From contig JAKZAN010000004.1 of assembly GCA_023053545.1 (NCBI GenBank), positions 9,362,001 through 9,426,000 on the forward strand: 64,000 bases of DNA, written 5' to 3'. The notes beneath the pieces are model-generated. The model was not told the origin of the DNA, searched no databases, and saw only the letters and a list, made by a program, of their open reading frames with translations. The DNA is from Lepidurus packardi. Lineage: Eukaryota > Arthropoda > Branchiopoda > Notostraca > Triopsidae. Numbering within the stretch: position 1 is the stretch's first letter; each line of letters starts with the position of its first letter. Both the position numbers and the translations under genes were made by a program. Positions 14,796 through 28,199 of this stretch are shown here, piece by piece.

Positions 14796-17429
14796 TACAC
14801 CGTACGGCGTCCCTAAACAATTAGACCTGAGGCAGCCCATCTCTTCTTCTTTCTCGGTGAATTTTTTTTAACTCAAATCTTTCTTTAGAGAGAGAGAAAG
14901 AAAGAATTTACTGAGAAGCTTGGACCATGAATCTCTCCTTAATTCTATTTCCTTTCTGCCTGGTGACTGCGAGCAAAAGACAAGTCTTGTCCAATATCTT
15001 GTCTCACCTGACGGGTTACGAGACCCCCAACCAAACCGGTTCCCAGCTGTCTCCTTTTCATTCATATATAAATACACACACACACTCGCAATCCTAAACT
15101 TTTCCCCTTCTAATGTTGTTTTATCCTTTATTTTTTTTTTATCAACACCTCGGAGGAGAGAATTGCGTTCTAAAACAGATTCCATTTCGCCACTAAACAT
15201 CTCCCCAGCTTCCTCAAATGTCGTATGGATGACAATTATGCAAATTGATCTTATAAACCGATCCTAAAAAAAACAGGTTTTTTCTCTCTTCTCAAAAGGA
15301 GAGACCCAAATTTCGCTTCAGTTTTCTTCCTCGTAAGCTGCTTATATTCGCCGAATTTCTTATCAAATGATGCTAAGGGAGTATATAGACGTCTTAATTT
15401 ATGCCAGATAAACAAAAGTAACAAGTGCTCGACTTGGCATACCCATGTCAACAAAATTTTTATACGTCCTGGATCTGTATACTTTTTACTGTTCATTTCA
15501 TTTATACAGGAGGGGTACAACAAAACCAAACTGTTCCCATTCTTTATAGATTCACGACAGCTTTTCTGACGCGAAACCGATGAAAAGATGATCACATGTG
15601 AAAAACATAGGGCTTGGAACCTGAATTCAATAAAAAAAAATTTCGAGGTCAGAAATTAAGCAGGTTTGAAAAGAGATTGGCGAGAGGGGGGAAAGGTGTC
15701 AAATTGTGGGGATCAGGTCCTTTTTTAATCTAACGCGAGTGAAATACCGGAAGGCTCACTTGTATATGTCTATATTTATATATTTATAAATATATATACA
15801 CATCTGTATACGTGATAAGATGGGGGTCTTGGCGACGTGCCGGTTTTGATGGCTTGATGGCTGAGCGAACGGGTATTAAGTGCTCAAAACTACTTGGAAT
15901 GCTATACCTCAAAGGTCTCCGGACATCATTTCTCCATTAGCATCTTCCTGCTGCCATTCGCATCGTAACAGTGAACAAGTTTCCCTTCTCAATCCGTCAA
16001 TTAAAACCCTAAAGGTTTGGCCAGTATCAGAAATTACACCTCCCCCCTTTTTTCCTTTTATTTCCTTTTATTATAGTATGCTTATCAATAATATATCATT
16101 TTCTAATTTTTTTACTGTTCTAAATATAAGAAATAAGACACACTCACACGCGACCAAAAGCTATGTTTGTTACCTCCGAAATAGGAACTCGTAGAAAATT
16201 TTGAGGGGATTCGGACTTGTGCTTTTAGCACGTTGTAAAACAGTAAAAATGTGTTAACGAGGTTAAACATTCAGGATTTTTTCAGAATTTTTTTTAGAGG
16301 GTCGTATACTTTGTATATCAATTAGATTTGATTATAGCCGTGACTCATCTGATTGGTTCGTTGATTTTTGTATTTTTTTTTTATTTTTTTTTTTGGAAAA
16401 TAGGAAATCCATGTAATAAATCTTGCAAATTCCGTTTCACTTTTGCTTTAGATTGAGCAACACGAGTCATTTGTATGGATGGGAAAAAAGCTATTGTTGT
16501 GACACAAAAGAAAACCAAATGCCAAGTTATGGGGTCTTTTTTTACATCTTGGGTATTGTTAAAAAAAGAGGCAAGAAATAGCGAGAGGGAGAGCAACAAT
16601 AAAAGACCTGTTCGCTGACATACGGACCTCCCAAGGCAAGTCCTAACAAGTGACTTCGAACGCAGGTCTCATAACACTAAGCTATTGTGTTCCTTTAATG
16701 GGACTTGGGGCCGTGTGGCACTCAGTAAGATAGTGTCACTTGAAAAGGATTCACCCTCTAACTTTTGCATCTGCGTAGATTCACCCCCTTTTTTCTCTAC
16801 TCTCTACCTTTTCACTTGGACCTTTGGGGAAGCTTACATTCCAATTCAAAAGTCTCTTCATTTGCACTTCTCTTTTCGCCACCGTTGGTCACTATATCCC
16901 TTTTCTCTTTGGCTTCCCACGAAACTTGATCTGCATACCGTACTTGAATCCGAGACTGTAAATTAGTGGACCTGGGAGCCAATGACCATTGATCAGTGTA
17001 GGCAAACATCCGGTTGAGTTTAACAGAAATCTAACTGGATTTACTCAAAGAGTATTTAAAAACGGACACAGTATTAAAATGTGAAAAATACCTTTGAAGC
17101 TTTCGAGGTTTCTTTGATTCAACAATTGTATTAAAAGGAAAAACTTTGAGGAACCAAGTGACCCACTGTTTTACTTTCAACTTTTATTCCCCAACTCCTC
17201 ACCCTAATCCTTTTATGAAGAAACGAATTGACAGTAGCAGGCTTAAGCCTATACGAGCCATATAATAAAAAAAGAACTAAGAACTTTTCTTAAAAAAGAA
17301 AGAGCAAAGATTATAGAGTCGAAATATTGCCGGTACGAGGTATACCCCTTTATATCATTAAAGAAATTGTAAGATTTAAACATACAGCTCCCCCCCTACC
17401 CACCGAATGTGCACCAACACTCCTTTTTG

Positions 17430-17463
17430 GGGTTGGCGTTATGCCCTAAGGGCAAGCCAACCC
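17430..17463. repeat. nested inverted repeat (hairpin)
   Basis: The arms GGGTTGGC (17430-17437) and GCCAACCC (17456-17463) are perfectly complementary and enclose a second palindrome, GCCCTAAGGGC (17443-17453). The GC-rich stem stands out in AT-rich DNA. No T run follows that would suggest a Pol III terminator. Function unknown. Confidence 0.7.
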
Positions 17464-17854
17464 TTAGTGATCGTGTCGTGGTCGTTTTAGACAGGTTGTT
17501 TGCTTTTTGTTGTAGTTAATGTTAAGTTAATTAATTCTATTATGTGTTTCTGCATCTTTGTGCAATTTTGCAAAGACGGATGCCGATAACAGGCGCAAAC
17601 CTACGCGGGAAAAAGAAAAAAAAAATCATTGGATTCAAATTTTAAAATGGCCAATGTAAGAACAGAATTTTAAGGAAATTCACTAATCTTTTCTGTAATC
17701 TGGCAAGGAAAGTAATGGCGCTACAATTAGAAACTTGTAACACATATTTGTTGTAAATATAAGGATATTTTTTTGCAGTTGCTTTTCATCGCGCGCGAAG
17801 GGATAATTAAGCTATTATTACAATAAAGACATTTCAAAATAGTCACGTGGCTGT

Positions 17855-18045
17855 CTGACGTCAATGATGTAACAGTTATCCATTGTACCCGAGAGCTTTG
17901 TTTACCGTTTAAGCATGGGACTAAATAGTAACAGGGTAACCATTACCATGCACAAAATAAAGCAAATAGTACCATAGTAACAATCGTTGTAAGCGTCGTC
18001 GTAACACCTCCATGACGTCACGACCAAAGCTTTGCATGACAATAA
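17855..18045. repeat. dispersed ACGTC-bounded repeat, copy C
   Basis: The left end has CTGACGTCAATGATG, the right end CCATGACGTCACGACC followed by AAAGCTTTGCATGACAATAA. The interior shares CCATTGTACCC, GAGAGCTTTG and TTTAAGCATGG with copy B (6066) and, more loosely, copy A (2794). It is longer than copy B because of an internal stretch rich in AGTAAC and CCAT words. It is probably a small non-autonomous repeat of unknown class. Confidence 0.5.
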
Positions 18046-21000
18046 TGCAGCAACTTGGAACTAACTTCGTCTCTTAAAATAATATCGATAAGTAAATAAT
18101 AATTAGCAAATTAGCAATTCGCACATTAAGATGTCCTTCATAGAAACTCATTCGCGACTGCAAGCAAACTAGCTAAACTATAGAAATTCCTTAATTATCC
18201 ATTTTCAGAAAATCGTGTCGAAATTTCGCCAATTTTTTCATGCCGAACTAATGGAAATAGGCTTAATAGCCTTAAAGCCACAAATCAACGAGGTTTTATA
18301 GACATTATTGGGGGAAAAGGACATTCCCAAATGCCCATGTATGGAAATAAGGTTACATCGATTCATTCCAGGATTATTGTTGTGTAACCGTATAATAGAT
18401 TTTACTATTCGCAACGTTGACGTGAAACGTTCCGATACCACAGGACAGTTTAAAGACCCCCCTAACTGTGCGGTTTTGTGAACATTTGTAGAATCTTAGC
18501 AATAAACTTGAAACCGTCTTACAATAGCAAACCGAGAACATCACTATACCCCCCTGGAAATCTCGCATTCAAGATTTGCTCAAATGATAAGTTGCAAGTT
18601 TATGTGCCTACTGGGTAGCGTCCGCCCCGAGTCGCAATTTGTCTCACCTGAGCCTACCTCATGAGGCCTAAGCGGACAGGCCAAATACCCTAAAAAGTCT
18701 TTGCTTTATGAACCTGTTTGCCACCCACCAAGTCCTTGGGCCAAAAGCTCCAACAATGGCGAATGTCACCCCCAACAGAAGAAACCTTTCAAACCCGAGA
18801 AACATAGATATCTATTAAAAAAAGGGCTAAATGAGAGTTCCGGACCACGGGCCCATCACTTGCATGTTCGCCAACCCAGGTGCAAAAAAACCCAGGTGCA
18901 AAAAAAAAAAAAGATTTTTCTGCCAAAATTTCTGTACAGCTGCGAAATCTGTGGCAGCCAAATGATCTTAATTCCTTGGGTTTTTATTGCCAGCAGCCAG
19001 TCGCTTTTGAAAAAGAAGTCGGAACCCGTCAAAGAATATTGATCATCTTTTTAATCCCCTCGTTGCCTCGTAAATCTCCCATTGACTTCTTCCCCAAGAG
19101 GCCAGGGTAAAGGTGTAGGATTAAAAAGGAGGAATATCAAATGGCTTTGAAAGGCGCACGAGAAATTTTTCTTTCAGGAAAAATTCTACTATTTAAAAAA
19201 AAATACCCGTCCCACAGCATCATCTTGGGGTCTTTGGGTTGTCTTTGAGAGCGCTGTCGTACGCTGTAGTACAATAACTTTCGGTTTGGCGGACCCCAAG
19301 CAATTCGGAGCCCCAAAATTAAAGTCGAAGGATTTTTTTTTTATTATTTTTCGTGTGTGTGTGTGGATCTGTCGCGCTGGACAGAACATTGCTGCGGAAC
19401 GCCAACTACCGCTGGAAACGATGCTGCTGACTCACACCGGGTTCATTTACATATTAAATGCCCTGATCATAACTTGACTCGTCACGCAAATCTTATTTGG
19501 GAATTATTCGAAGATTAGCATTTGTCTGTTTTTTTACCTCCATCTTTCCCTTCTGGTGCATTCCTCTTTTCATATAAAACCAGTCAACTCCATTTCCTCC
19601 TTTTAAGAATTTCTCTAAAAGTAATCCCTAATTCCAGTAAGCACTGGGACACACTGTGACACGCTTTTTATACTTCATACCCGTTTCAGCCTATCGCCAA
19701 GAAATCAAAAGCATTCATAAAGTTTATAAGGGTTTTAGACAAAATAATAATAAAGTAGATTGTGGCGCAGTGGTTCATAATCTCCGAGGCTGATCGAAGG
19801 TCAAAGGGCTGCTCATGTCATCTTTTTAGAGAAACAAGCCAGCATGACTTGCTAAATCGGGGGTGCCTTTTTATCCATATCCCTTCTAGTTAGGGGGGTA
19901 AAAAAGACTTTGAATGCGTCCGTGACTGCATTGGCACATGACAAGACCCCCGAAATGATGCAATGGCGGCCTGGGACTCGATTAGAACTGAACATGAGAA
20001 ATGAAGTTGGGGAGCTGAAGGTTAATTGCCTGTTTGATCTACCTCGCAACCAGCAGGGAATCCGTGACGATATATATCATATTTCCTTTTACAATAAAAA
20101 AAAGAAAAAACTATCAAGATCCATTTAAAATAAAAAAAATCAGTTGTGCTCCAAACATTGAACTCACGAACAATTAGCATACGCAAGGAAAGTGTTGAAT
20201 GGCGCCAAAAGACTTTACAGATTGACAGCAAGAACGAGAGAGAGAGAGAGGGGGATCCCTTCTTTCAAAGGCTAAAAACTTTCAGTCAAATGCCTAAGAA
20301 CTCTTCGTGCATAGACAGTCAACTCATCAGAGAACATCCCCAAGTTGTAGCGTACATTTCAAAACCCTCTCCTGACAGTTCCAACTCCAAAAACATCTCC
20401 CAAAAGGGACCTTTTGCTTTTCATTTTCAGAGGATTCCCCAACACAAACAGTACCGTGCTGTACGGTACAACCAGCACCCACCAACAGGAATATATATGC
20501 ACAGTATATTTTATATATTTTGTATATACAACAGTCAACATTAACACAAGTCAACACGTGATGAGACCTAAAAGAAAGGCCATCATTCCTTCGCTAAGAT
20601 AACATCTACTAGATACTCCACGACTTCCAAAGTAACAAGACAAGCATCTTTTTTTGCTTTTGGCTTGTCATTCCAATAGAGACTTGAGCCAACTTATATC
20701 ACTCTCAATGCTATGGAAAAGAGTTACTCTTTTTCCTGCATCCTGCGTACTTTTTAAGATTTTCACTTTCTTTTTCTTTCTTAATATGTTGGCCAACCAA
20801 CTGCGTAGCAAAGTTAGTTGTCCAAATTCTGGTTTATTCTTTCTGCAATGTAAGAGATTTTTCCAACAGTTTAATCTGCTTTTTACTTTTAATAATATAT
20901 AATAAATATACATTAAATATATTTAAAATATAAATATAAAATGTGTTAAAAATTATACTATAAAATGTATAATACTAATAATAGTTTATCGAGCGTGCTG

Positions 21001-23436
21001 AAAGAAAATAACAACATCACAATAGTACTCGATAAATAGAATAATTGAGCTAACGTTGGTTATTTAATAAACGATATTTTGATATTGAATAAAGGCTTTC
21101 ATTATTTATTGACATTGGATATTCCCGAGACAACCCAGTAAGAATGAAACCATAAACAAACTACAACAAGGAGAAGAATACCAGGAACCCATTGAATAAT
21201 TTAATCGTTTTTATTTTATTTCTTGAAAAAGTCTAGATTCTTAAATAAATAAGCGAGCTAAGCAGCTCCAATTCCCAATCGCCAGTCCTGCGTTATGTAA
21301 GCCAATTTTCCCCGTACCCCCCTAAAAAAACGCTTCTTAATATATAATTCATCAGATAAGGCCACGAGAAAACCACGTCATGACGTTCCTATTTCCGCAC
21401 CTCTGCTGGTGCACAAACTCATTATATCCTTCAACAAACTCCATTCTAGTCCAAGTTTTTTTATTGCTATATACATACACACTTTCCTCTCTTCATTTTC
21501 GAAAAAATCTCATCTTTTCTAAACGTAACTGTAAGATCCCATCTATTGTCCCGCAATAAAAAGAAAAACTGTAAGTAAATAATAGCAGTTCGCTTCAGAT
21601 TTCGCACGAAATTTTCCTCAGTTCCCCAGGTTCTACACTAAAAAAAATACATCAGAAATGTAATATGGCGAGCCACGCAGCTACAAAGTGAGAGTCTTGA
21701 CAAACGAGCAACCAGGTCGAAAGGTGAGTTGCACCTGTCATTGGACCCGAAAGGGCCCCGGCGCCAAATGCCCATTGTCCAAAACATCGGATGCTCGTTA
21801 ATCTTAGCTATCAAAAAAACGTATATAGCTGAGCCTCATCTCATATCACAAATACTCTCCTATCTGCACCGTCATATTTTTCTAAAAATAAAAAAAAAAA
21901 TCCTCCCCGACACATACATGAAGTTTCGCACGCTAAAAAAAATCAATAACGAAACCCCAAATGTGAACACACAAATATGAATCGAGACCAAATAAAATCA
22001 AGTCCGTGAGTTTCGTCCTCATTGGTATGCGTTCGGGGAGATGTAAAAAGCAAGAAGCGGTGACAGATGTAAATTAATAGTGTTAACCAGTTTCAAAACC
22101 CCTTTGAGGAATAAAGAGTCCCCCTTCTTCCCCCAGAAAAACATAGAAAACAAGCTTGCTGATGCTTCTATGCGCTAAAATCCAAAAAGAACAAGAGCGG
22201 CCACACATAACACGTTCTCTCCCTGTTTTCCCTGATGAATTGACGCAGATCTCGACGCTCTATTTATGGTTGAACTGCGGTGGACCTATCAACCCCGCAA
22301 AGAAATAAAATCAAAAAGCCAAAACAAGACAAACGTTCGCTTTGGAAACCATGTTGATACAACCAACCGACCACTACAACCTATAATTTAATTCTTTTCT
22401 CGCTCTCTGTCTTTCTGTCTCGAACCAGTCGATCGCTTTCGAGTAACAAATGATCCTGATATTTTTCATTTCTTCTTTTCCGTAAGTCGTTCAAGCTCCA
22501 AATTTTGCCACCTCGAGGTGGTGCGAGCTCACCTATTATTATGCTGAATGCGACATCCAAGTGATCCCCAAGGTCTCGACTTGGAGATTATTACAAAAAA
22601 ATGAACGTGCAAGTCTTAACATTTCGAGACCCCCCGAAAGAAATGATGTCAGGCTAGTTAAACTCGAAAAGGATTTTGGTGACTCGCACTTGGGTTACAC
22701 CTTGGATAACCATCTGAATTCCCCCTTGCGTTAATTGGATCCTGCTTCAAAACAATAAATAAAAAACATAAATAAGAAACTAAAAAAATCCTAAAATTTC
22801 ACGAAATTGCATCAGCCTACTATTCTTTAAAACGTGAAATTCCTGGGACTACTTTGAACGTATTAAGGGCTAATAATATTAGGTTTGGGGATTATTAAGA
22901 ACCTGAAAAGAAAAACATGGGAAGAAGTAACAACAACAACAAAACAATAGAGAATTGAGCCCCAGGACCAGTGGAGAAAAAGACAATCCAGCATACTGTC
23001 ATGTTTATGACTTCATTAAGGTATTTCAAAAGCTACGATTCGGGACGTCTTTTTTGAGTTTATTTTTTTAAGAGTCATAAGAAGCGCCGACACCGCCAGA
23101 CGCCCCATTGAGCCATATTGGACACGCCGGACGGATGCTTTCATCAGCTGAGATAAGCGGCACAATTGCCCAACACCTTTGTGGAGAATTTTTTGAACCC
23201 GATATTTTCCTATAAAAATAAATAAGTAGAGGCGAAATTTAAGCCCGTGGACGGAATCTAAGCCTGCAGAACATCTGCACATTTTTTGGTAATGTATGCA
23301 AGTGGAGTTAGTGGTTCTTTATATATATAGAACGAAGATTGGCTTAGACTCTTTTTGTAGCATTTTGTTAAGGGAAAAATCCCTTTTTAGGAAAGTGTTA
23401 TTCGCAGGTCTGGTTTTAGGTATGTGTCTTATGTGA
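18046..23436. other. non-genic stretch
   Basis: No gene I can support. It holds a tRNA-like GTGGCGCAGTGG start at about 19761, an AT-rich low-complexity block at 20880-20990 and several A-runs. Frames up to about 130 codons (for example near 20146-20544) overlap other frames on both strands and look like chance. Confidence 0.55.
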
Positions 23437-23507
23437 GCGCCCCCTGCTAGGGTTTACAGTGGCATGTTGCAGCAAGCGGCTTGGCATGAGATCTAAGCAG
23501 GGGGCGA
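23437..23507. promoter_or_regulatory. divergent pair of CTCF-like motifs (inverted repeat)
   Basis: GCGCCCCCT at 23437-23445 reads AGGGGGCGC on the minus strand within CTAGCAGGGGGCGC. A plus-strand copy, AAGCAGGGGGCG, lies at 23495-23506. The two form perfect 11-bp arms (23438-23448 and 23496-23506) around a 47-bp spacer. AGCAGGGGGCGC is the core known for animal CTCF binding sites. The pair could be an insulator between the KLF domain and the NUP155 side. Alternatively it is the ends of a small foldback element. Confidence 0.4.
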
Positions 23508-26500
23508 AATGTCCGGCCGAAAAGCTTTGAGTAATGAGCTTGCCTTCTGGAACCTAATAAAACCTCGTCAACATTATACTACCAACTAGAGCAATTTTTG
23601 TTTACTTTTATTTTTGGCTAACAATGGCCCCAAGGACTTTTCCAAGACTTGGGTTTCCTTAAACACGGGGGGTTTACATCAGACTCAAAGTTACATTCTC
23701 TTTGGTCCTCTAGATATCGAATTAAATGAGCTTTTATCCCCGTAAATTGTTAAAGCAACTATATGGAATGATTTACCGTGCATCAGAATTCGCAAAGATC
23801 TTAAATAAAGCAGTAAAAGATAACTGAACAAGTGTCCAATTCTCCGGGCTCGGGACTGGTTCCACTAACGTTATATCACCAACTCTTATACTGTTACGAC
23901 TGAATACTGCGACTGACGACTGACCGAACTGAACTCAACTATTTCGACTCAATATCACAGCTGATGACTGACTATTGCGACTGACCTCTCTTAAGACTGG
24001 ACTCTAAATTCAGTAGTGAATTATTCCAATTTACTCTAAGATACTATATCATACAATATAATATATTTTTTATAGAATATTTTTTAGTTTTACATAATTG
24101 TACAGAAATATTAATTTCTAGAAAAAGTTGTCACTAACTGTCCAGGCGTCAAGGAACTAGGTTCCCTAATTTGTCAATATGATCCAAGCATTCAATAATA
24201 CTAATAAAAAACTCAGAGCTCAGATCTAAATATTAAAAAAAAAACTTTACCTTTTCAAATATACTATGGAAGTATTTACGAAACATTCCTCATCTCAGAA
24301 GAGAATAAGATTTTTTTTTTTGCAATGTTTAAAAATTAAAGAGATTCTCTTGGCGCTCTGAATAAAACATTAAGGAGAAGCTGCTGTTTCGGTTATTATT
24401 TATTTATTTATTTCTGTAGGTTTTAAAAAGTCGTCAGAGAAATCCCAACGCTCGCTGAGATGGAATTAAGTCACTAACCCCCTACGAATTTATATCCTTC
24501 GATTCTGGAACTCGCTGTGCCACAACCTCGAGTCAATCAAGTTTCAAGTGGCTCAGAAGCAAATACAATGAAATATAAAAATCCTTAACAATTTTTTTAT
24601 CTAGACGCCTCTAAAGCAAACTGGAAGCTCCCGCAAGTAATAATAAAACGTTATCGTTCCCAATTCGCATGAATATTTACTGTTACTTGCAAATTTTATT
24701 CGCTATTCCCTTTCAAATAAAAACGAGCTACCTCTTACTACATAAACGAGACTTGTGGTGTTCTCCGAATTAACGCCTTGATATCTTTAGGGTATCAAAG
24801 GCGCTAGAATATTTACCCGAACTAACTCACAATTTATGCGCAGCGCTAGGGCTGGATGCAAATGATCCCAAGACGGCCAAAAGATTATAAAAAAAAAAGA
24901 AGTCCATCCTCGTTTTGTACAACAGAGAGGGAGACTTGACTCGCTTCACGCAACAAAACTAATAAAAATGCGCTATAGATGCTACACTACAATGCCGGCG
25001 ATCGTGCTCTTCATAAATCACAGAGCTGGCCAGGTTTCTGCGCCTTGGCTTTCGAGAGAATCCTCGCCAAAGACACCCGCCAGCCATGATCTTACCCCTT
25101 TTTTCTTCTGCAATCAAATTCCGTAGCTTAAAATAAATAAAAAAAACACGCTCCCTTCTCTCTCTCTCTCCTGTCTCCTGTCTTGGTGATTCTCTTCAGC
25201 CAGATCTCCAATTTACAGTGACAGGAATTGCAGAGGCTAACGAAAAATCAGCATTGGAAATGCAAAAACAAAAAAGTCCCTCTGAATTGAAATCCCCGCG
25301 CGTGATGAATGCATGTTATAAAAATCGCCACACTGAATCCTTAATAAAAAAAATGTATACTGTATAAAAATAATGCAAAGATATGCTGACGATGATTTGT
25401 CAGGCTACAATGCAACCTGTCCAGAAGCTAATACTTTATGCAGTTTTCCACCCTTAAGATAAAATGCAAAAATAAAATAAACAAAGCGAAATAAAAAAAG
25501 ACGAAAATTTGTATCTCACCACAAGAATCCCCCAAACTTTTTTCTTTTTAACTTTCTTTTTATTCAAAGATTTCTTAATTGGATTTGGGTTGAGACCAAT
25601 TCCCCAAACTGAGCTGTATATTTTATGTACATTCCGTACTTTCCTTTGCAGATGAGGGAATCAAACATGCTGATCCCAACACCAGAAAAATAAATATCTT
25701 TCTTGTTTTCCCCAGATAGTTATAGACCATGGTCATGCATCCAGATATTTTGTATATATTTTGATATTTATATACCTCTAAAGACACACTTCCTTAGAGG
25801 GTCGAGGTAAACGCATCAGAAATTTTTGGCTACTCCTGCAGCTCCAAACTTTTCTCGCCCATAAAGTTTAAGTATGTGCACAAGTGGAGTAGGGGGAGAG
25901 AGCGAGAGAGATCGACAGAACCCTCAGTGGTTTTGGAAACTGGCCATGGTTAGCTCCATAATTGAATCCCACAGGTGGAAAAAGGATATAAAAATCGAGG
26001 CGATATAATAACGAAAAAGGAACAAGAATACAATATTACTGCCCCCGACTTTTCTTCTTTTTCTCTTTGGCTTAGCTGCCAATAATTTACGAGATAGAAC
26101 CTCTTCCATAAAGCTCAAAGGCCACCAAACGAATGAATTTTACTTGGTGAAGAGCTCCTGAGATGCTTCTGCAGCATCTGGCTTGTAAATCTTTCATCAA
26201 ATAATTGTCATTCTGTCCAACTGCTTTAACCCTGGAATTTGCAATTTAAAAAAACGCACATTCTGAGCACGAGGTTCGTTAATGAGTTTTTTTTATACAC
26301 ATCGTCAGGTATGTCGTTACTTATCACCTTGGCTTCTAGGGAGGAAACCAAGATTTTTTTATTTTTAGGAAAGAATAATCATTTTATTTTGAGACATATT
26401 TCATAAATTAAGCAAGATTAGGAGTTTTTGTAGAGCAAAAGATGCGTGTCCAGTAAATAATGCCCGGTTTTGGTTTTCCGGCGCTTACAAAGGTGCATTC

Positions 26501-28199
26501 TCATTAAATACGCCATTAAAAGCGATACATCATCAATATCCTAGTAAAAGGGGCTTCTTAGTCTACATTATGAGACACGTTTGCCAACCCACTCCGAGAT
26601 AAAACTCCCAAGACACGGCAAAGGAAAGAATAGATTAAACGTCTATGGCGTTTTTTTTTCTCCCAACCTGCGTTCTAATTTCTTAGCGCACAAAACTGCT
26701 CTATCAGATAATAATCCTTTTCTTTCTCGAAGCAGAAATTAATGTTTCAGAGGTGGCGTGTTGGATCGCGGACAACAAGTAGGATGCCAAAGCGTATAGT
26801 GTTTATAGGAAATTATCACGAGGGATGAGACACGCGTTCGATCCAAATTTGGGACTCTACAACGCAAATGTTTCAAGCCAACAGGTTCACTCGCCAATTT
26901 ACGGCCGATAGCTCCACAGCTTTAACGTTATTTGACGCCGAGGGAAAAATAAAATAAAAATTGTAGCGCAAGGAGAATTGGATGGAGAACCAGGCAATCG
27001 TCATAACTCAGGACCTCAAGGCTTTAAGGGAGAAAAAAAATCCCCTCGTAAATCGAATCAAGGTATAGCATCTTTAGATCTCTTTTTTTATTATTGATAT
27101 TTTTAGTTTGGGCTTTCTGTCTTCCAAGCTACCCGTTACCCGTAATGGGACGCGGTGGAATTTGAATCAAGTTTTACCCCTATCTGTATCCACCAGAGGG
27201 ATTAGTGGTACTCCAGGTAGTAAGTGACCGTCTTGTGACATATTTAGATTTAATGATGCGATAGGCAAACGGGCTTGTTGTTGTTGTTGGAGATATATAA
27301 GTACCTAAAGGTTAAATCCTGAGTTGGCGACTACAAGTGGTGCTTTGCCAAAATTTAAACAATACTATCAAGTGCACGATCCGCTACATCATAGTTTATT
27401 GCGCCTTTTTTGAATAAGTTAAGTAAGAAATGAAATGAAATAAATTAAAAGTTTAAATTTAGCTTCAAATAAATGCTTTGAATCTCGTGTTACTGGTGCG
27501 TGCTTTTGCTTTTAATCTACAGTAAATTACTCACTAAGTGGTTTATAAATAAATCGAATAAACGGCCGTGAAGTTTTACGTATGATTTACAGGGAGCCAG
27601 CGGCAACTGTAAAACGCTTTACCTGCTTTAAAAGGCTGTCGTAAATTTAATTGCGCAGTTACTAATATTTTTAATCAAAATAAGAAGAAAAAAATATGGA
27701 AACAGTGGACCAAGAGGTGACGCCAAAAATTGAATAAAGCCTGACTGGATTTGCAGCGTAGCTTTCGACGTGCCTTTGCATGCCTATGCTCAATAATGAA
27801 AGCTCAACAATGAAAAAAGGCAGAGTGAGTCACACTTCTCTATCTCTTCATAGGGCAATTGCTACAACGGACGCTACAATGAAATCCAAAAGCCTGTGCT
27901 GTTTAATACTTCGCTCCGTCGCTGTGCGCAGATTAGCTCTGATATGAACATGCATATTGCCTATAATAGATACCTAGGATCCTTGGATATATGACTACAA
28001 TTACTGAACGCGTGCTTGAAGCTATTTATGTTACAGACTTCAAAGAATTACACGATTTTTTCGAAAAACCCAGGGTCGGTCGTAAGCATTTTTTATTTTA
28101 TTTTGTACTTAGATGGATAAGATTAGAAGGCTTGGGAGCACAGGTTTTTCGCATAGAAAGTGTGCTTGCTTGTGATTCAGAAATCAAGTTGATTGTAAT
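23508..28199. other. non-genic stretch
   Basis: No supportable gene. It includes a cluster of GACTGA-type words (23895-24000), TTTATT microsatellites near 24400, GA-rich tracts near 25890-25915 and a tRNA-like GCGTTCGATCC box near 26847. Frames are short. Confidence 0.55.
23895..24000 (+). repeat. degenerate GACTGA cluster
   Basis: Within about 105 bp the words GACTGA, GACTGAC, GATGACTGAC and GCGACTGACC recur at irregular spacing. This looks like a decayed short tandem repeat. No coding or regulatory meaning is evident. Confidence 0.55.

Larger units (their letters stand above)
12478..17854. other. non-genic upstream flank of the KLF gene
   Basis: This holds the KLF 5' leader and promoter region (about 12.5-13.2 kb, with a GGGGCGGG box near 12867 and a KLF-type palindrome at 12826). 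Beyond it is AT-rich DNA with a CA repeat at about 14372-14395, a 43-nt T run at 14750-14792 and an AT palindrome near 15776-15797. No convincing exon was found, although untranslated first exons could be present. The plus strand is C- and T-rich in many lines. Confidence 0.55.

Noticed and set aside
20146-20544. 132-codon plus-strand frame
   Set aside because: It overlaps minus-strand frames of similar length and has no domain; consistent with chance.
26752-26882. Possible tRNA gene with a GCGTTCGATCC box
   Set aside because: The putative box A is about 90 bases from box B and no cloverleaf or paired acceptor stem could be drawn.
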